The notes beneath the pieces were generated by a model, which ran no database searches, had not been told where the DNA came from, and saw only the letters and a program-made list of their open reading frames with translations. A program made the position numbers and the translations under genes. From Aestuariivirga sp. (lineage in GTDB: Bacteria > Pseudomonadota > Alphaproteobacteria > Rhizobiales > Aestuariivirgaceae), in assembly GCA_030680855.1 (NCBI GenBank), contig JAUXUN010000025.1, positions 85,421-149,420 of the forward strand: 64,000 nt of DNA. Direction: 5' to 3'. Below are positions 8,752 through 17,906 of this stretch, one piece after another (position 1 is the stretch's first letter; every line of letters starts with the position of its first letter).

Positions 8752-9282
8752 CACCCACTCGATAAAGGCCTCCAGCCATTTGGCGAGGTATTTTCTAGTT
8801 TCCGCATCGGTCAGGTTGCCGCTGGCGTCGAATTTGTCCCTGTTGTGGTTCACGAAAATTTCCGGCCTCGGCATCACGATTGCCTGAAGCGACTGGAGGG
8901 TTTGGCGAAAGTGATATTGCGAACGGCCGGTGCCAAGGTAAACGCCGTCGCCTGCACCCAGCATGCCAACCCGCTTCCATTTGAGGAAATGAGAACCTCG
9001 CGACAGCCAGTCGACGGCATTTTTGAGTACGCCGGGAATTGAGAAGTTATATTCGGGGGTTGCGAAGATCACTCCGTCCGCAGCGCGGATGCGGGCGTCT
9101 AGGTCCTTCACGGATTGCGGCTTGCCCTCTGCCTCTTCAGCATCGCCATCGTAGAGGGGGATGCCATGCAGGGTAACGATCTCGATTTCCACGGTGGGGG
9201 GAGCCAGCTCCTGGAGCGCGCGCAGAAGTCCGGTGTTGGTGGAGGCTTTGCGCAACGCACCGGAAATGGCGAGAATCTTCAT
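8737..9282 (-). CDS. NADPH-dependent FMN reductase family protein
   Basis: A 181-residue flavodoxin-like NAD(P)H-dependent reductase. The N-terminus MKILAISGALRKASTNTGLL carries the FMN phosphate-binding loop, and ATPEYNFSIPGVLKNAVDWLSRG is the family signature around the flavin ring. Members reduce FMN, quinones, azo compounds or chromate, and the substrate here is not determined. It lies divergent to a LysR regulator with about 70 bases between starts, so regulation by that LysR protein is likely. Confidence 0.9.
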   Translation of the reverse strand: MKILAISGALRKASTNTGLLRALQELAPPTVEIEIVTLHGIPLYDGDAEEAEGKPQSVKDLDARIRAADGVIFATPEYNFSIPGVLKNAVDWLSRGSHFLKWKRVGMLGAGDGVYLGTGRSQYHFRQTLQSLQAIVMPRPEIFVNHNRDKFDASGNLTDAETRKYLAKWLEAFIEWVEKKP

Positions 9283-9353
9283 ATTATTCTACTTTCTGCA
9301 ATAATTTCTATTTTTTTTCTTTATTTTTGCTAAATTTGCAACAATAAAGTCAT

Positions 9354-10229
9354 ATGGAACAGTTTTCGGCGCTTCGGCTGTTTATTTCGGTGGGCGATAC
9401 GGGCAGTTTTTCGGCGGCTGCAGAGCTGCTGGGCGTTTCAACATCCGTTGTCAGCCGCGGGATTGCGGCCCTTGAAGCGGAGCTTGGCATCCGCCTGCTC
9501 AAGCGGTCAACGCGGCGTGTTGCGCTTACGGAAGCGGGTTCGCTCTATCTCACGCGGGTGCGCAGCCTTCTGACGGAACTTGAAGACACCAACAAAAGCC
9601 TCAAGCAGCCCAACACCCCAGCCACGGGAAGGTTCCGGATTGCAGCACCTACGGCCTTGGGCCTTGCCCTTATCGCTCCCGCCGTGGCCGATTTCATGGC
9701 GGGGCAGCCCAATGTCGTGATCCAGCTTGATCTTCTGGACCGCGCCATAGATCTTCTGGAAGAGGATTATGACGTGGCCCTGCGGGTTGATGAAACCCTC
9801 GAATCCATGCCAAATTTGCGCAGCCTGGGGCAGTTGGAAGTGGGGTTGTTCAGTTCGCCCGCCTATCTCGCCCGGCATGGCAGGCCCCATGGTCCCGCCG
9901 ACCTCGGCAAGCACCGGGCTCTTTACCCGGCAAGCCAGCAGAGCTGGAACCTGCGCGGAGGCCTAGGGGAAATGCCCAGAACGCAGTTTTGCTCGAACCG
10001 GCTGGAGGCTTTGAAAACCCTGTGCTTGACCGGGCAAGGCATCGCCCTGCTCCCCCTCTTTCTGGTGCGCGGTGAAACCGAACGTAATGAACTCGTTCAA
10101 TTACTCGATGGTTTTGAACCGAAACCTCTGAATCTTGTGCTCGCAACGTCTCTGCAACGATCCGAAACCAACTCGTCACGGCTTTTTCAGCGGTTTCTGG
10201 AGGCGCGCTTTAAGCGGTTGCGGCTTTGA
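9354..10229 (+). CDS. LysR family transcriptional regulator
   Basis: A 291-residue LysR-type regulator. The N-terminal winged HTH is seen in FSALRLFISVGDTGSFSAAAELLGVSTSVVSRGIAALEAELG, followed by RLLKRSTRRVALTEAG. The remainder is the periplasmic-binding-like effector domain (RFRIAAPTALGLALIAPAVADFM and onwards). It is divergent from the FMN reductase gene, the usual layout for a LysR regulator and its target. Its 3' end overlaps the convergent ABC ATPase gene by 20 bases. Confidence 0.92.
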   Translation: MEQFSALRLFISVGDTGSFSAAAELLGVSTSVVSRGIAALEAELGIRLLKRSTRRVALTEAGSLYLTRVRSLLTELEDTNKSLKQPNTPATGRFRIAAPTALGLALIAPAVADFMAGQPNVVIQLDLLDRAIDLLEEDYDVALRVDETLESMPNLRSLGQLEVGLFSSPAYLARHGRPHGPADLGKHRALYPASQQSWNLRGGLGEMPRTQFCSNRLEALKTLCLTGQGIALLPLFLVRGETERNELVQLLDGFEPKPLNLVLATSLQRSETNSSRLFQRFLEARFKRLRL

Positions 10230-11856
10230 TTTTCTTCGAACGCTTGGCTAGAAGGCCCGTCAGCCAGTCCGGATCCATTTCAGGGACGGATGAGAGGAGC
10301 AATTCCGTATAGGCGGGAAATGGCGGCGACAGGACCGTTGACTTCGGCCCCTGCTGGACCACCTTGCCCTGGTGCATAACGACGATTTCATCGGAAATGG
10401 CCCGCACGGTGGCGATGTCATGGGTGATGAAGAGGTAAGATACGTTGGTTTTCTTCTGCAGGCGCATGAGCAGCGAGAGGATTTCCTCCTGGACAATCTG
10501 GTCAAGGGCGGAGGTGACTTCATCGCAGATGATGATTTCCGGATCCGCCGCCAGGGCCCGGGCAATGGAAATGCGCTGCTTCTGGCCACCGGACATTTCG
10601 CCGGGAAGCCGGTCGATATAGCTTTCATTGAGTTCGATGGATTCGAGCAGCTCGACCACGCGGCGGTCCCGGGCTGCGCCCTTGAGGCCAAGGTAGAATT
10701 CAAGCGGCCGGCCGATGATATCGCGCACCTTCTGGCGCGGATTGAGCGCCGTGTCAGCCGACTGGTAAATCATCTGGATGCGGCGCAGCGTATCCTTGTC
10801 ACGATCCTTGAGTTCCCGCGGCAGGGGCTTGCCGTTGAAATAGATTTCGCCACGCGAAGGCGGCAGAAGGCCGGTGATGGCTCGGGCCAACGTTGATTTT
10901 CCCGAACCCGATTCCCCCACAACAGCCACGGTGCGGCCGCGCGGAACCTGGACCGTGACATTGTCCAGAACCTTGATGGAGCCGCTATAGCTCGCGTCGA
11001 CATTGTGGATGCGGAGCGCGATGTCATCGCTGATTGATTCCGGTTTCTGCAACTTGCGCACCGCCCAGAGCGAGCGGGTGTATTCCTGGGTCGGGGCCTT
11101 CAACATGGCGCGCGTCGTCGCCTCTTCCACCAGATTGCCATAACGGAGAACCATGATGCGGTGGGCCATCTGGGCCACAACAGCCAGATCATGGGTAATG
11201 TAAATTGCCGCGGTGTCGAACTGTTCCACGATATCGCGCATGGCGGCCAGAACTTCCACCTGGGTGGTGACGTCAAGGGCGGTGGTGGGCTCATCAAATA
11301 TGATCAGGTCGGGGCGGCAGGACATGGCCATGGCCGTCATGGCGCGCTGCAACTGGCCGCCTGAGACCTGGTGGGGGAAGCGATCACCAATGGTATTCGG
11401 ATTAGGCAATTGCAAACGCTTGTAAAGATCGCGGGCATCGGCCTCGGCCTTTTCGCGCGTCATGATATTGTGGGCCACGGCCGTTTCAACAGTCTGGTCG
11501 ATGATATGGTGCGCCGGGTTAAACGAGGCAGCAGCACTTTGGGCCACATAGGCAATGCGCGAACCCCACAGGGCGCGGCGCTGTTCTTCGCTGGCCGCAA
11601 TAAGGTCCATGCCGTCAAACACGATAGAGCCGCCGCTGATGCGGCAGCCGGGCCGGGCAAAGCCCATGGCGGCAAGCCCAAGAGTGGATTTACCCGCACC
11701 GGATTCACCGATGAGGCCCAGAACTTCGCCGCGCTTCAGGGTTAGGTCAATGCCCTTGACGATGGGATTCCAGACATCATCGCTGTAGCCGTCAATCTTG
11801 AGGCCCTTGATGTCGAGGAGGGTTTCGCCCTTGACGCGCTTCTTATCAGTGACCAT
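10210..11856 (-). CDS. ABC transporter ATP-binding protein, two fused ATPase domains (DppD-DppF type)
   Basis: A 548-residue protein carrying both nucleotide-binding domains of an oligopeptide/dipeptide-type importer. The first half has Walker A GLIGESGAGKST, signature VSGGQLQRA and Walker B LIIFDEPT. The second has AVVGESGSGKST, MSGGQKQRI and IIICDEVT. Each half ends in the oligopeptide-type extension. The start at 11856 overlaps the upstream permease stop by 11 bases; a longer start at 11892 would overlap more. It is the last gene of the SBP-permease-permease-ATPase operon. Confidence 0.93.
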   Translation of the reverse strand: MVTDKKRVKGETLLDIKGLKIDGYSDDVWNPIVKGIDLTLKRGEVLGLIGESGAGKSTLGLAAMGFARPGCRISGGSIVFDGMDLIAASEEQRRALWGSRIAYVAQSAAASFNPAHHIIDQTVETAVAHNIMTREKAEADARDLYKRLQLPNPNTIGDRFPHQVSGGQLQRAMTAMAMSCRPDLIIFDEPTTALDVTTQVEVLAAMRDIVEQFDTAAIYITHDLAVVAQMAHRIMVLRYGNLVEEATTRAMLKAPTQEYTRSLWAVRKLQKPESISDDIALRIHNVDASYSGSIKVLDNVTVQVPRGRTVAVVGESGSGKSTLARAITGLLPPSRGEIYFNGKPLPRELKDRDKDTLRRIQMIYQSADTALNPRQKVRDIIGRPLEFYLGLKGAARDRRVVELLESIELNESYIDRLPGEMSGGQKQRISIARALAADPEIIICDEVTSALDQIVQEEILSLLMRLQKKTNVSYLFITHDIATVRAISDEIVVMHQGKVVQQGPKSTVLSPPFPAYTELLLSSVPEMDPDWLTGLLAKRSKKIKAATA

Positions 11857-12730
11857 CGCGAAGCCCACTTGTTTTATGGAGGAACCAATCAACTACAAAA
11901 TTCACCGCAACGGTGAGAAGTGCTATTGCCGCAGCCGGGTAGAGCGGTGCTGGCCTGCCGAAGCTGATCAGCGACTTGCTTTCAGCCACCATTGAACCCC
12001 AATCGGCGGTGGGCGGCTGAATGCCCACACCAAGGAATGAGAGCGCGGAAATGGTGAGAAACACGAAACAGAAACGCAGGCCGAACTCGGTGATCAGCGG
12101 AGGCAGGATGTTGGGGACGATTTCCTTGAAAACAATCCAGCCCATGCCTTCGCCGCGCAGCCTGGCGGATTCGACATAATCCATCACCACGGAATTCAGG
12201 GCCACGGCACGGGACAGGCGGAAGACGCGGGTTGCGTCGAGTAGGGCCAGAATAATGATGAGGTTGATGAGGCTTTTGCCAACGACGGCCAGCATCATCA
12301 GGGCGAAGATCAGCACGGGGATGGCAAGAAACGCATCCACGACGCGTGAAATGCCCTGGTCAAGAAGGCCGCGCTTCAGGGCTGCGAGCACACCCAGTGA
12401 CCCCCCGATTAGAAAAGACAGGAGAGTGGTGATGAGAGCAATGCCAATTGTGTTGCGCGCGCCAAAAATCAGGCGCGAGAGCGTATCGCGGCCGATCTGG
12501 TCGGTTCCCAGCCAATTTTCCGGGCTTGAGAGCTGGTAGGCCTTGCCGACGATTTCCGACTCGCCGTAGGGCGCGAGCAGGGGAGCGAAAATCGCGCATA
12601 TCGCATAGAGCAGAATGACGATCATGCCAAACCACGCAGTCAAGGGCGCGGTTCTGAGGTCGCGCCTGACACTCTCGATGACTGAGCGGCGGGCCTTGAT
12701 GACGCGGACAGGCGGTGTGGCTGAGTTCAT
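11846..12730 (-). CDS. ABC transporter permease, DppC type
   Basis: A 294-residue inner-membrane permease of the oligopeptide/nickel class. A cytoplasmic N-terminus is followed by TM1 (WFGMIVILLYAICAIFAPLL), then the conserved NWLGTDQIGRDTLSRLIFGARNTIGIAL typical of DppC/OppC, and a multi-helix core with the EAA-like coupling loop ARLRGEGMGWIVFKEIVPNILPPLI. It overlaps the upstream permease by four bases and the downstream ATPase by 11, showing tight coupling. Confidence 0.93.
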   Translation of the reverse strand: MNSATPPVRVIKARRSVIESVRRDLRTAPLTAWFGMIVILLYAICAIFAPLLAPYGESEIVGKAYQLSSPENWLGTDQIGRDTLSRLIFGARNTIGIALITTLLSFLIGGSLGVLAALKRGLLDQGISRVVDAFLAIPVLIFALMMLAVVGKSLINLIIILALLDATRVFRLSRAVALNSVVMDYVESARLRGEGMGWIVFKEIVPNILPPLITEFGLRFCFVFLTISALSFLGVGIQPPTADWGSMVAESKSLISFGRPAPLYPAAAIALLTVAVNFVVDWFLHKTSGLRDGH

Positions 12731-13698
12731 TTTGGATGCAACAATCTTGGATTGGTTACAATTGAGACGATGTCGGCCAAAAGGTTGAGCAGAATGTAGG
12801 TTGCGGCAAATATCAGGGCACAGGCCTGGACCACCGGCATGTCGCGGCTGGACACCGCATCAACCATGAGCTGGCCAATGCCGGGATAGACGAACACCAC
12901 CTCAACCACCACCACGCCCACCACGAGATAGGCCAGGTTGAAAGCAATAACGGTGGCAATGGGGGCCCAGGCATTGGGAAGCGCGTGATGCCTGATGACA
13001 TCGGATTTTGAAACGCCCTTGAGCTGTGCCATTTCAATGTAGGGGCTTGCCAGCAGGTTGATGATCGCGGCCCGCGTCATGCGCATCATGTGGGCGATGA
13101 TCACCAGCGTCATGGTGAGGGCCGGCAGCGCTGCTCGGTAGACATGCTCGACGAATGGGGTTCCGATGCTGACCGTCGAGTTGGGGTAAAACAGCCTCAG
13201 CTTAACGGCAAAAACATAAACCAGAATATAGGCGATGAAAAATTCCGGCATGGCAATCGTCGTCAGGGTGACGGAGTTTACGATGCGGTCAAACCAGGAA
13301 TTGCGGTAAAGCGCCGCCATGGCCCCCAGCAGGAGAGAAAGCGGAACAGCGATAACGGCAGCCATGGCCGCCAGAAAGAAGGTGTTGTAGAGGCGCGGCG
13401 CAATGGTGGCCGACACATCGCGCTTCATGCTGCCGCTCAGGCCGGAATAGGAAGAACCGAAATCGCCCTGCACGGCTTTGCCGATCCATTCGAAATAGCG
13501 GACGGTGGCGGGGCGGTCGAGGCCGAGGTCGCGCTTGAAGGCCGCCACGGTTTCGGGCGTGGCGCTCTGGCCCAGGACATTCTCCGCGTAGCCGCCAGGC
13601 AGCATCTCGAGCGACGAGAAAATGATTACCGAAACAGCAAGCAGCGTAACGATACCTAAGCCCAAACGCTGCAGAACAGTTCTCAGAACTGGATGCAT
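12727..13698 (-). CDS. ABC transporter permease, DppB type
   Basis: A 323-residue inner-membrane permease. The N-terminal helix LGLGIVTLLAVSVIIFSSLEMLPGG and the following linker VAAFKRDLGLDRPATVRYFEWIGKAVQGDFGSSY are hallmarks of DppB/OppB proteins. The EAA-like loop MAQLKGVSKSDVIRHHALPNAWAPI contacts the ATPase. It is the first permease after the substrate-binding gene, from which it is separated by about 290 bases containing a terminator-like hairpin and a repeat. This probably lowers permease expression relative to the binding protein. Confidence 0.93.
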   Translation of the reverse strand: MHPVLRTVLQRLGLGIVTLLAVSVIIFSSLEMLPGGYAENVLGQSATPETVAAFKRDLGLDRPATVRYFEWIGKAVQGDFGSSYSGLSGSMKRDVSATIAPRLYNTFFLAAMAAVIAVPLSLLLGAMAALYRNSWFDRIVNSVTLTTIAMPEFFIAYILVYVFAVKLRLFYPNSTVSIGTPFVEHVYRAALPALTMTLVIIAHMMRMTRAAIINLLASPYIEMAQLKGVSKSDVIRHHALPNAWAPIATVIAFNLAYLVVGVVVVEVVFVYPGIGQLMVDAVSSRDMPVVQACALIFAATYILLNLLADIVSIVTNPRLLHPK

Positions 13699-13833
13699 TC
13701 ATCCCCCTTTTTGGGCTTCTTTTTTGGCCCCGTTTTTTTAACCCTAGCAGAACGGTAAAACACCGCCACAAAAAAACCGTATGGCAACATGCGACCCATT
13801 GCGACAGTTGAGCGACGAATTGAACATTTCAAA

Positions 13834-13912
13834 TTCTCATCATGCCCGCGCTTGACGGGCATCTTCTCAGGAGCCGTGGCGATGACCGGGTCAAGCCCGG
13901 TCATGATGAGAA
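13834..13912. repeat. paired palindromic repeat with perfect 11-bp inverted ends
   Basis: A 79-bp element starts TTCTCATCATG and ends CATGATGAGAA, a perfect inverted match. Inside are two palindromes, TGCCCGcgcttgaCGGGCA and GACCGGGtcaagCCCGGTC, each with a CTTGA/TCAAG centre. The design matches the repeat at 17169-17249 and the ends of the GIY-YIG unit at 30247-30635. It sits between the transporter's binding-protein and permease genes. Confidence 0.85.
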
Positions 13913-13927
13913 GGGGGACTCCCTATC

Positions 13928-13959
13928 AAAAAAGGCCCCGCCGGATTTCCGGCGAGGCC
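13928..13959 (-). terminator. rho-independent terminator/attenuator after the binding-protein gene
   Basis: On the minus strand an 11-bp GC-rich stem (GGCCTCGCCGG / CCGGCGGGGCC, with one G-U pair) closes a short loop and is followed by six T residues at 13933-13928. It lies 26 bases after the stop of the substrate-binding gene and before the permease genes, where it would favour high binding-protein expression. The wobble pair fits only minus-strand RNA. Confidence 0.85.
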
Positions 13960-13984
13960 CGTGATCAAATCAGCCGCTTGCGGA

Positions 13985-15583
13985 TTACGCCATCCACCAG
14001 CGTTCAACCATGTAGCCGCCGTCGCTATCCTGGTCAGAGTTCATCTCGCCGTGGGCAACAGCGGTGCTCAAGGCGCCGACGAAATTGTAGAACATCAGCA
14101 CTACCTGGCCGCCGTCATCATGAACAATCTGCTGGCATTCGGCATACATGGCCGCACGCTTCGCTTCGTCGAGCTCGCTGCGGGCCTGAACCAGAAGTTC
14201 ATTGAAGCGCGGGCTCTTGAAGTGCGTATCGTTCCAAGGTGCGTCCGCTGCAAGCGAGATGGACAGCATCGTATCGACCGTAGGACGGCCGCCCCAGTAG
14301 CACATGCTCCAAGGCTTCTTGAGCCAGACGTTAGACCAATAACCGTCATCCGGCTCGCGGATCACGTTGATCTCAATGCCTGCCGCCTTGGCGCTTTCCT
14401 GCATCAGCAGGGCCGCATCCAGGGCGCCGGCGAACGCGGCGTTTGGCGGAACCGAGAAGTCGACCTTGAGGTTTTCAATGCCTGCTTCCTTCAGGATCGA
14501 CTTGGCCTTTTCCGGATCGTAGGTATGCTGCGGCTGCGGATCAATGGCATACTTCATCTGTGAGCCGATCGGGTTGTCATTGCCTACCTTGCCGTAGCCA
14601 AACAGCACCTTGTCCACCATTTCCTGGCGGTTGATGGCGTATTTGAGGGCCTTGCGCACGGCGGGATTGTCGAAGGGCGCCACATCGGTGAGCATCGGTG
14701 CTGTATAGGGCGTAGGACCGCTCTGGTTATAGATTTCCGTATTCGGCGCGCTCTTCAGCATGTCGATGGTCTTGAGATCGGCACGGTCGATGAAGTGCAC
14801 CTCGCCGGAGAGATAGGCGTTGGTGCGGGCCGCGACATCGGAAATGGTGATCATTTCGATGGCGTCGAACCAGGTATCCTTGAAGAAGTTCGGATTGCGT
14901 TCGCCAACCAGCTTCACGCCGGGCTCGTAGGACTTGAGGATGTATGGTCCGGCGCCAATGCCCTTTTCCCATTCGATCTTGCCGTCCGTGGAGGGGTAGA
15001 TCGACAGGTGGTAGTCGGTGAAGCCGAAGGGAAGGTCGACGTTGCCGGAAGCCAGCTCAATGACCACGGTGTCGGGGCCATCAGCCTTGACGCTCGTCAC
15101 GCCGGGGAGATACTCCTTGGCGGGTGACTTCGAGTCCGGGCCGATGTGATAATTGATGGTGGCCACGACGTCGGATGAATCGAGGGTCTTGCCGTTGTGG
15201 AAGGTAATGCCCTTGCGGAGCCGGATGACCCATTTCTTGGCGCCATCGGATGGCTCGAAGGACTCGGCCACGTGCATGATCAGGTCGCCCTTTGGATCAA
15301 GCTGGGTGAGCGGCGCGCCCATGACCGATTTGCCGAACTGGAAGTTAAATCCGTTGGTCCAGGTGGCGGGATCCAGCGAGTCGGTGGTCGAGCCATGTCC
15401 GGAACCATACTTGAAGATGCCGCCCTTCTTGGGTTCGGCGCGGGCGGCGGTTGCGAACATGGTGTTTGCGGCCGCGGCGGTAACGCCGATGGACAGGGCG
15501 TAGCTCATAAAGTCGCGGCGCGACAGCTTGCCCCGGCGTACGGCCTGGGTAACCTGCTTCAATTTCATTTCAAGTTCGGTCAT
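13985..15583 (-). CDS. ABC transporter substrate-binding protein, peptide/nickel family 5
   Basis: A 532-residue periplasmic binding protein (SBP_bac_5). The N-terminus carries a Tat-type signal (RRGKLSRRDFMSYALSIGV, cleavage near ATAARA). The family signature is in FEPSDGAKKWVIRLRKGITFHNGKTLDSSDVVATI. Members bind di- or oligopeptides, opines or related compounds, and the ligand is not predictable. A GGAGAA Shine-Dalgarno precedes the ATG. First gene of the operon that continues with two permeases and a fused ATPase after an attenuator. Confidence 0.93.
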   Translation of the reverse strand: MTELEMKLKQVTQAVRRGKLSRRDFMSYALSIGVTAAAANTMFATAARAEPKKGGIFKYGSGHGSTTDSLDPATWTNGFNFQFGKSVMGAPLTQLDPKGDLIMHVAESFEPSDGAKKWVIRLRKGITFHNGKTLDSSDVVATINYHIGPDSKSPAKEYLPGVTSVKADGPDTVVIELASGNVDLPFGFTDYHLSIYPSTDGKIEWEKGIGAGPYILKSYEPGVKLVGERNPNFFKDTWFDAIEMITISDVAARTNAYLSGEVHFIDRADLKTIDMLKSAPNTEIYNQSGPTPYTAPMLTDVAPFDNPAVRKALKYAINRQEMVDKVLFGYGKVGNDNPIGSQMKYAIDPQPQHTYDPEKAKSILKEAGIENLKVDFSVPPNAAFAGALDAALLMQESAKAAGIEINVIREPDDGYWSNVWLKKPWSMCYWGGRPTVDTMLSISLAADAPWNDTHFKSPRFNELLVQARSELDEAKRAAMYAECQQIVHDDGGQVVLMFYNFVGALSTAVAHGEMNSDQDSDGGYMVERWWMA

Positions 15584-15937
15584 GCGTTTTCTCCTTGGTG
15601 ACCAGATAGCTCTTGGGCGGAGAAGAAGGAAAGCTGGGCTTTAGCAGCCTTGCGGCGAACCCTGTGCCGCACATTAACTTAGCCGTTCCCCGTCTTCTTG
15701 TTATTCAATAGGGATTTTTGACTGTCCCTTTAGAATTACTAACCTCTCACGCAAATACAAATACGTCAATGGCTTATGGGCGCACAAACAGGTGAATTGA
15801 TTGAACCAAAGCCGCTTCATGCAACGCACAAAAGCGACCAAAAATCCGGGGAGAGCGCCCTTACCCTTTGCCTCTTCACAGTTTCTTCTATCGGAATTAA
15901 GGTCCGGACCCAGACAGACAGGGGGAGGCTGGAAGCC
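15584..15937. other. intergenic region between importer and cfa
   Basis: About 350 bases between two divergent genes, which must hold both promoters. I see no RNA gene or convincing palindrome. A reading frame in phase with cfa opens at 15776, but its first 54 codons look non-coding and are excluded. I searched by eye for the ECF11-type motif (TGATCC plus CGTA) upstream of cfa and did not find a clear copy. Confidence 0.5.
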
Positions 15938-17152
15938 GTGGCTCAGGAAACTGCCGGTCACGTAAACGAAGGGATTCTGGGCAACCTGATTGTCCGGATC
16001 GGCAAACGGCTGGTGCCCAAAACCCTCAAAGGCTCCCTTGAGCTTACCCTGCCCTCCGGAAAGCAGGTCGTGCTGGGATCCCCCGGGGAAGGCTTTGCGG
16101 CCGATCTGACGCTGCGCAATTTCAAGGTCATCTGGGCCAGCGTCAGGCGGGCGCAGCTCGGCTTTTTCGAAAGCTACATGGCTGGCGACATCGAGAGCAA
16201 GGATCCGACAAAATTCTTCCAGTTTTATTTGAACAACCGGGCGGCGCTTGACCGGGCCGCCACCGGCATTTTTTCCGCAAGCTGGTTTGACAAGCTGTGG
16301 CACCGGGCCAGGGACAACAACGCCGAGGGGTCGAAGGAAAACATCTCGGCCCACTACGATCTGGGCAACAGGTTCTACAAGCTCTGGCTTGACGAGACCA
16401 TGACCTATTCGTCGGCGGTTTTCGACCGGTCGGGAAACAGCCTGGAGGCAGCGCAGCGGCGCAAATACGCCAAGGTCATGGAAGCCCTGGAACTGAAGAA
16501 AGGCGACCGCATTCTTGAAATCGGTTCGGGCTGGGGCGGGTTTGCGGAAGAAGCCGCCAGGAAGAAAGCCACGGTCAAGGGCATAACCCTGTCACGCGAA
16601 CAGCTCGCCTATGCCGCGGAACGCATCGCCAAGGCCGGACTCGACAGCCACGCCAGCTTTCATTTCGAGGACTATCGCGATACCAAGGGCAGCTTTAACG
16701 GCATTGCTTCCATTGAAATGATCGAGGCGGTAGGCGAGCCCCATTGGCCGGTCTATTTCCGCACCCTTTATGACCGGCTGAAGCCCGGCGGCATTGCCGC
16801 CATCCAGGGCATCACGATTTCCGAAGCAAATTATGAGGCCTATCGCTCGGGCGTGGATTTCATCCAGCGCTATATTTTTCCGGGCGGCATGCTGCTCACC
16901 AAAACCATTTTGAAGGAACAGGCGGTCAAGGCCGGCCTGATCCTTGAGCGGGCGGAAACCTTTGGGCAAAGCTATGCCACCACGCTGCGGCTTTGGCATG
17001 AGCGCTTTGAAGCGGTTTGGCCGGAAGTCGCCCAGCTTGGCTTCGACGAAAAATTCCGGCGGCTGTGGAAGCTTTATCTGGCCTATTGTGAAGCGGGCTT
17101 TGCCGAGTCCGTTGTCGACGTCGGGATCTACAAGCTGCGCAAGCCCGCGTAA
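15938..17152 (+). CDS. cfa: cyclopropane-fatty-acyl-phospholipid synthase family methyltransferase
   Basis: Transfers a methylene group from S-adenosylmethionine to unsaturated phospholipid acyl chains at the inner face of the membrane. The 404-residue product has an N-terminal lipid-binding region and a methyltransferase domain with ISAHYDLGNRFYKLWLDETMTYSSAVF, the SAM motif ILEIGSGWGGFAEEAA, and SIEMIEAVGEPHWPVYF. The GTG at 15938 is preferred because GGGGGAGG precedes it by about 10 bases and the length then fits the family. It lies next to rpoE-chrR. Cfa enzymes are known members of RpoE regulons in relatives, so control by this sigma factor is plausible. Confidence 0.9.
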   Translation: MAQETAGHVNEGILGNLIVRIGKRLVPKTLKGSLELTLPSGKQVVLGSPGEGFAADLTLRNFKVIWASVRRAQLGFFESYMAGDIESKDPTKFFQFYLNNRAALDRAATGIFSASWFDKLWHRARDNNAEGSKENISAHYDLGNRFYKLWLDETMTYSSAVFDRSGNSLEAAQRRKYAKVMEALELKKGDRILEIGSGWGGFAEEAARKKATVKGITLSREQLAYAAERIAKAGLDSHASFHFEDYRDTKGSFNGIASIEMIEAVGEPHWPVYFRTLYDRLKPGGIAAIQGITISEANYEAYRSGVDFIQRYIFPGGMLLTKTILKEQAVKAGLILERAETFGQSYATTLRLWHERFEAVWPEVAQLGFDEKFRRLWKLYLAYCEAGFAESVVDVGIYKLRKPA

Positions 17153-17168
17153 GGATATTCCTCCACCT

Positions 17169-17249
17169 TCTCATCATGGCCGTGCTTGACACGGCCATCT
17201 TCTTTGCCAGCAGCAGAAGATGCCCGCGTCAAGTGCGGGCAAGATGAGA
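17169..17249. repeat. paired palindromic repeat downstream of cfa
   Basis: An 81-bp element with outer arms TCTCATC and GATGAGA. It contains two palindromes, ATGGCCGTGcttgaCACGGCCAT (17176-17198) and TGCCCGCgtcaagtGCGGGCA (17221-17241). It has the same architecture and similar end sequence as the element at 13834-13912. It lies between two convergent genes and the first palindrome, followed by CTTCTTT, might also terminate cfa transcription. Confidence 0.85.
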
Positions 17250-17261
17250 CTGGGGGCGTTG

Positions 17262-17906
17262 CTAGATTTTCAAAAACGGCTGCAACAGGCGACCCAGAAG
17301 TGTCTTGTAGTGCGATGGCGCTTCCGTTGCATAAAGGCAAATGCAGGTTTCGCCTTTTTCGATGACCGGGCAATGCTCGGTGTCTTCATCAAGATCGGCA
17401 ATGTCACCGCGGGCGAACCTGCCAACCTTATCCTTGAACGCGCCTTGCAAGACCAAAGTGAGTTCTTCACCGCCATGGCCGTGCTCAAGCATGGTCATGC
17501 CGGAGGCAATTGAGAGGAGCTTCAACGAACCTTTCGCACCTTTGGACAGGGGCAACTCATAAATCGCTACACCGGGGGCTTTTCTCCGCCAGCGCAATTG
17601 CGCGAAATCCTGCCCTCCCAGAAGACGCTGAAGAGGCGCCGGCATATCGCTTTTCACCACGGCCGGTTTGGCGGCGCGCGCGTCATCAAGGCTGGCAAAG
17701 GTTGCGGCCCGGCGCACATCGGATATTGCGATGGTTTCCAGATCATCCAGGATTTCGCCACCCAGCGCTTCCGCTTTGCGAACCGCAGTCCGGCATTCCG
17801 AACACATGCTGATGTGGCAAGCCGCGGCAACGCTCAAGGCCTCGCCCAATGTCCCGGCCGCGTAGCTGAGGATGGTGGCATCATCCAGATGGTGAACAAT
17901 GGTCAA
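17262..17906 (-). CDS. chrR: ChrR-type zinc anti-sigma factor with cupin domain
   Basis: A 214-residue cytoplasmic anti-sigma factor. The N-terminal zinc-binding ZAS domain shows H-x3-C-x2-C (His31, Cys35, Cys38) after an upstream VHHLDD. The C-terminal half is a ChrR-like cupin with EHGHGGEELTLVLQGAFKD and conserved His/Glu metal ligands. In studied relatives ChrR releases RpoE in response to singlet oxygen. It overlaps the upstream sigma-factor gene by four bases (ATGA), the classic rpoE-chrR arrangement. Confidence 0.93.
   Translation of the reverse strand: MTIVHHLDDATILSYAAGTLGEALSVAAACHISMCSECRTAVRKAEALGGEILDDLETIAISDVRRAATFASLDDARAAKPAVVKSDMPAPLQRLLGGQDFAQLRWRRKAPGVAIYELPLSKGAKGSLKLLSIASGMTMLEHGHGGEELTLVLQGAFKDKVGRFARGDIADLDEDTEHCPVIEKGETCICLYATEAPSHYKTLLGRLLQPFLKI

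Noticed and set aside
13801..17250. CRISPR array from repeated palindromes
   Set aside because: The repeats are isolated paired palindromes several kilobases apart, without regular spacing, spacers or cas genes.
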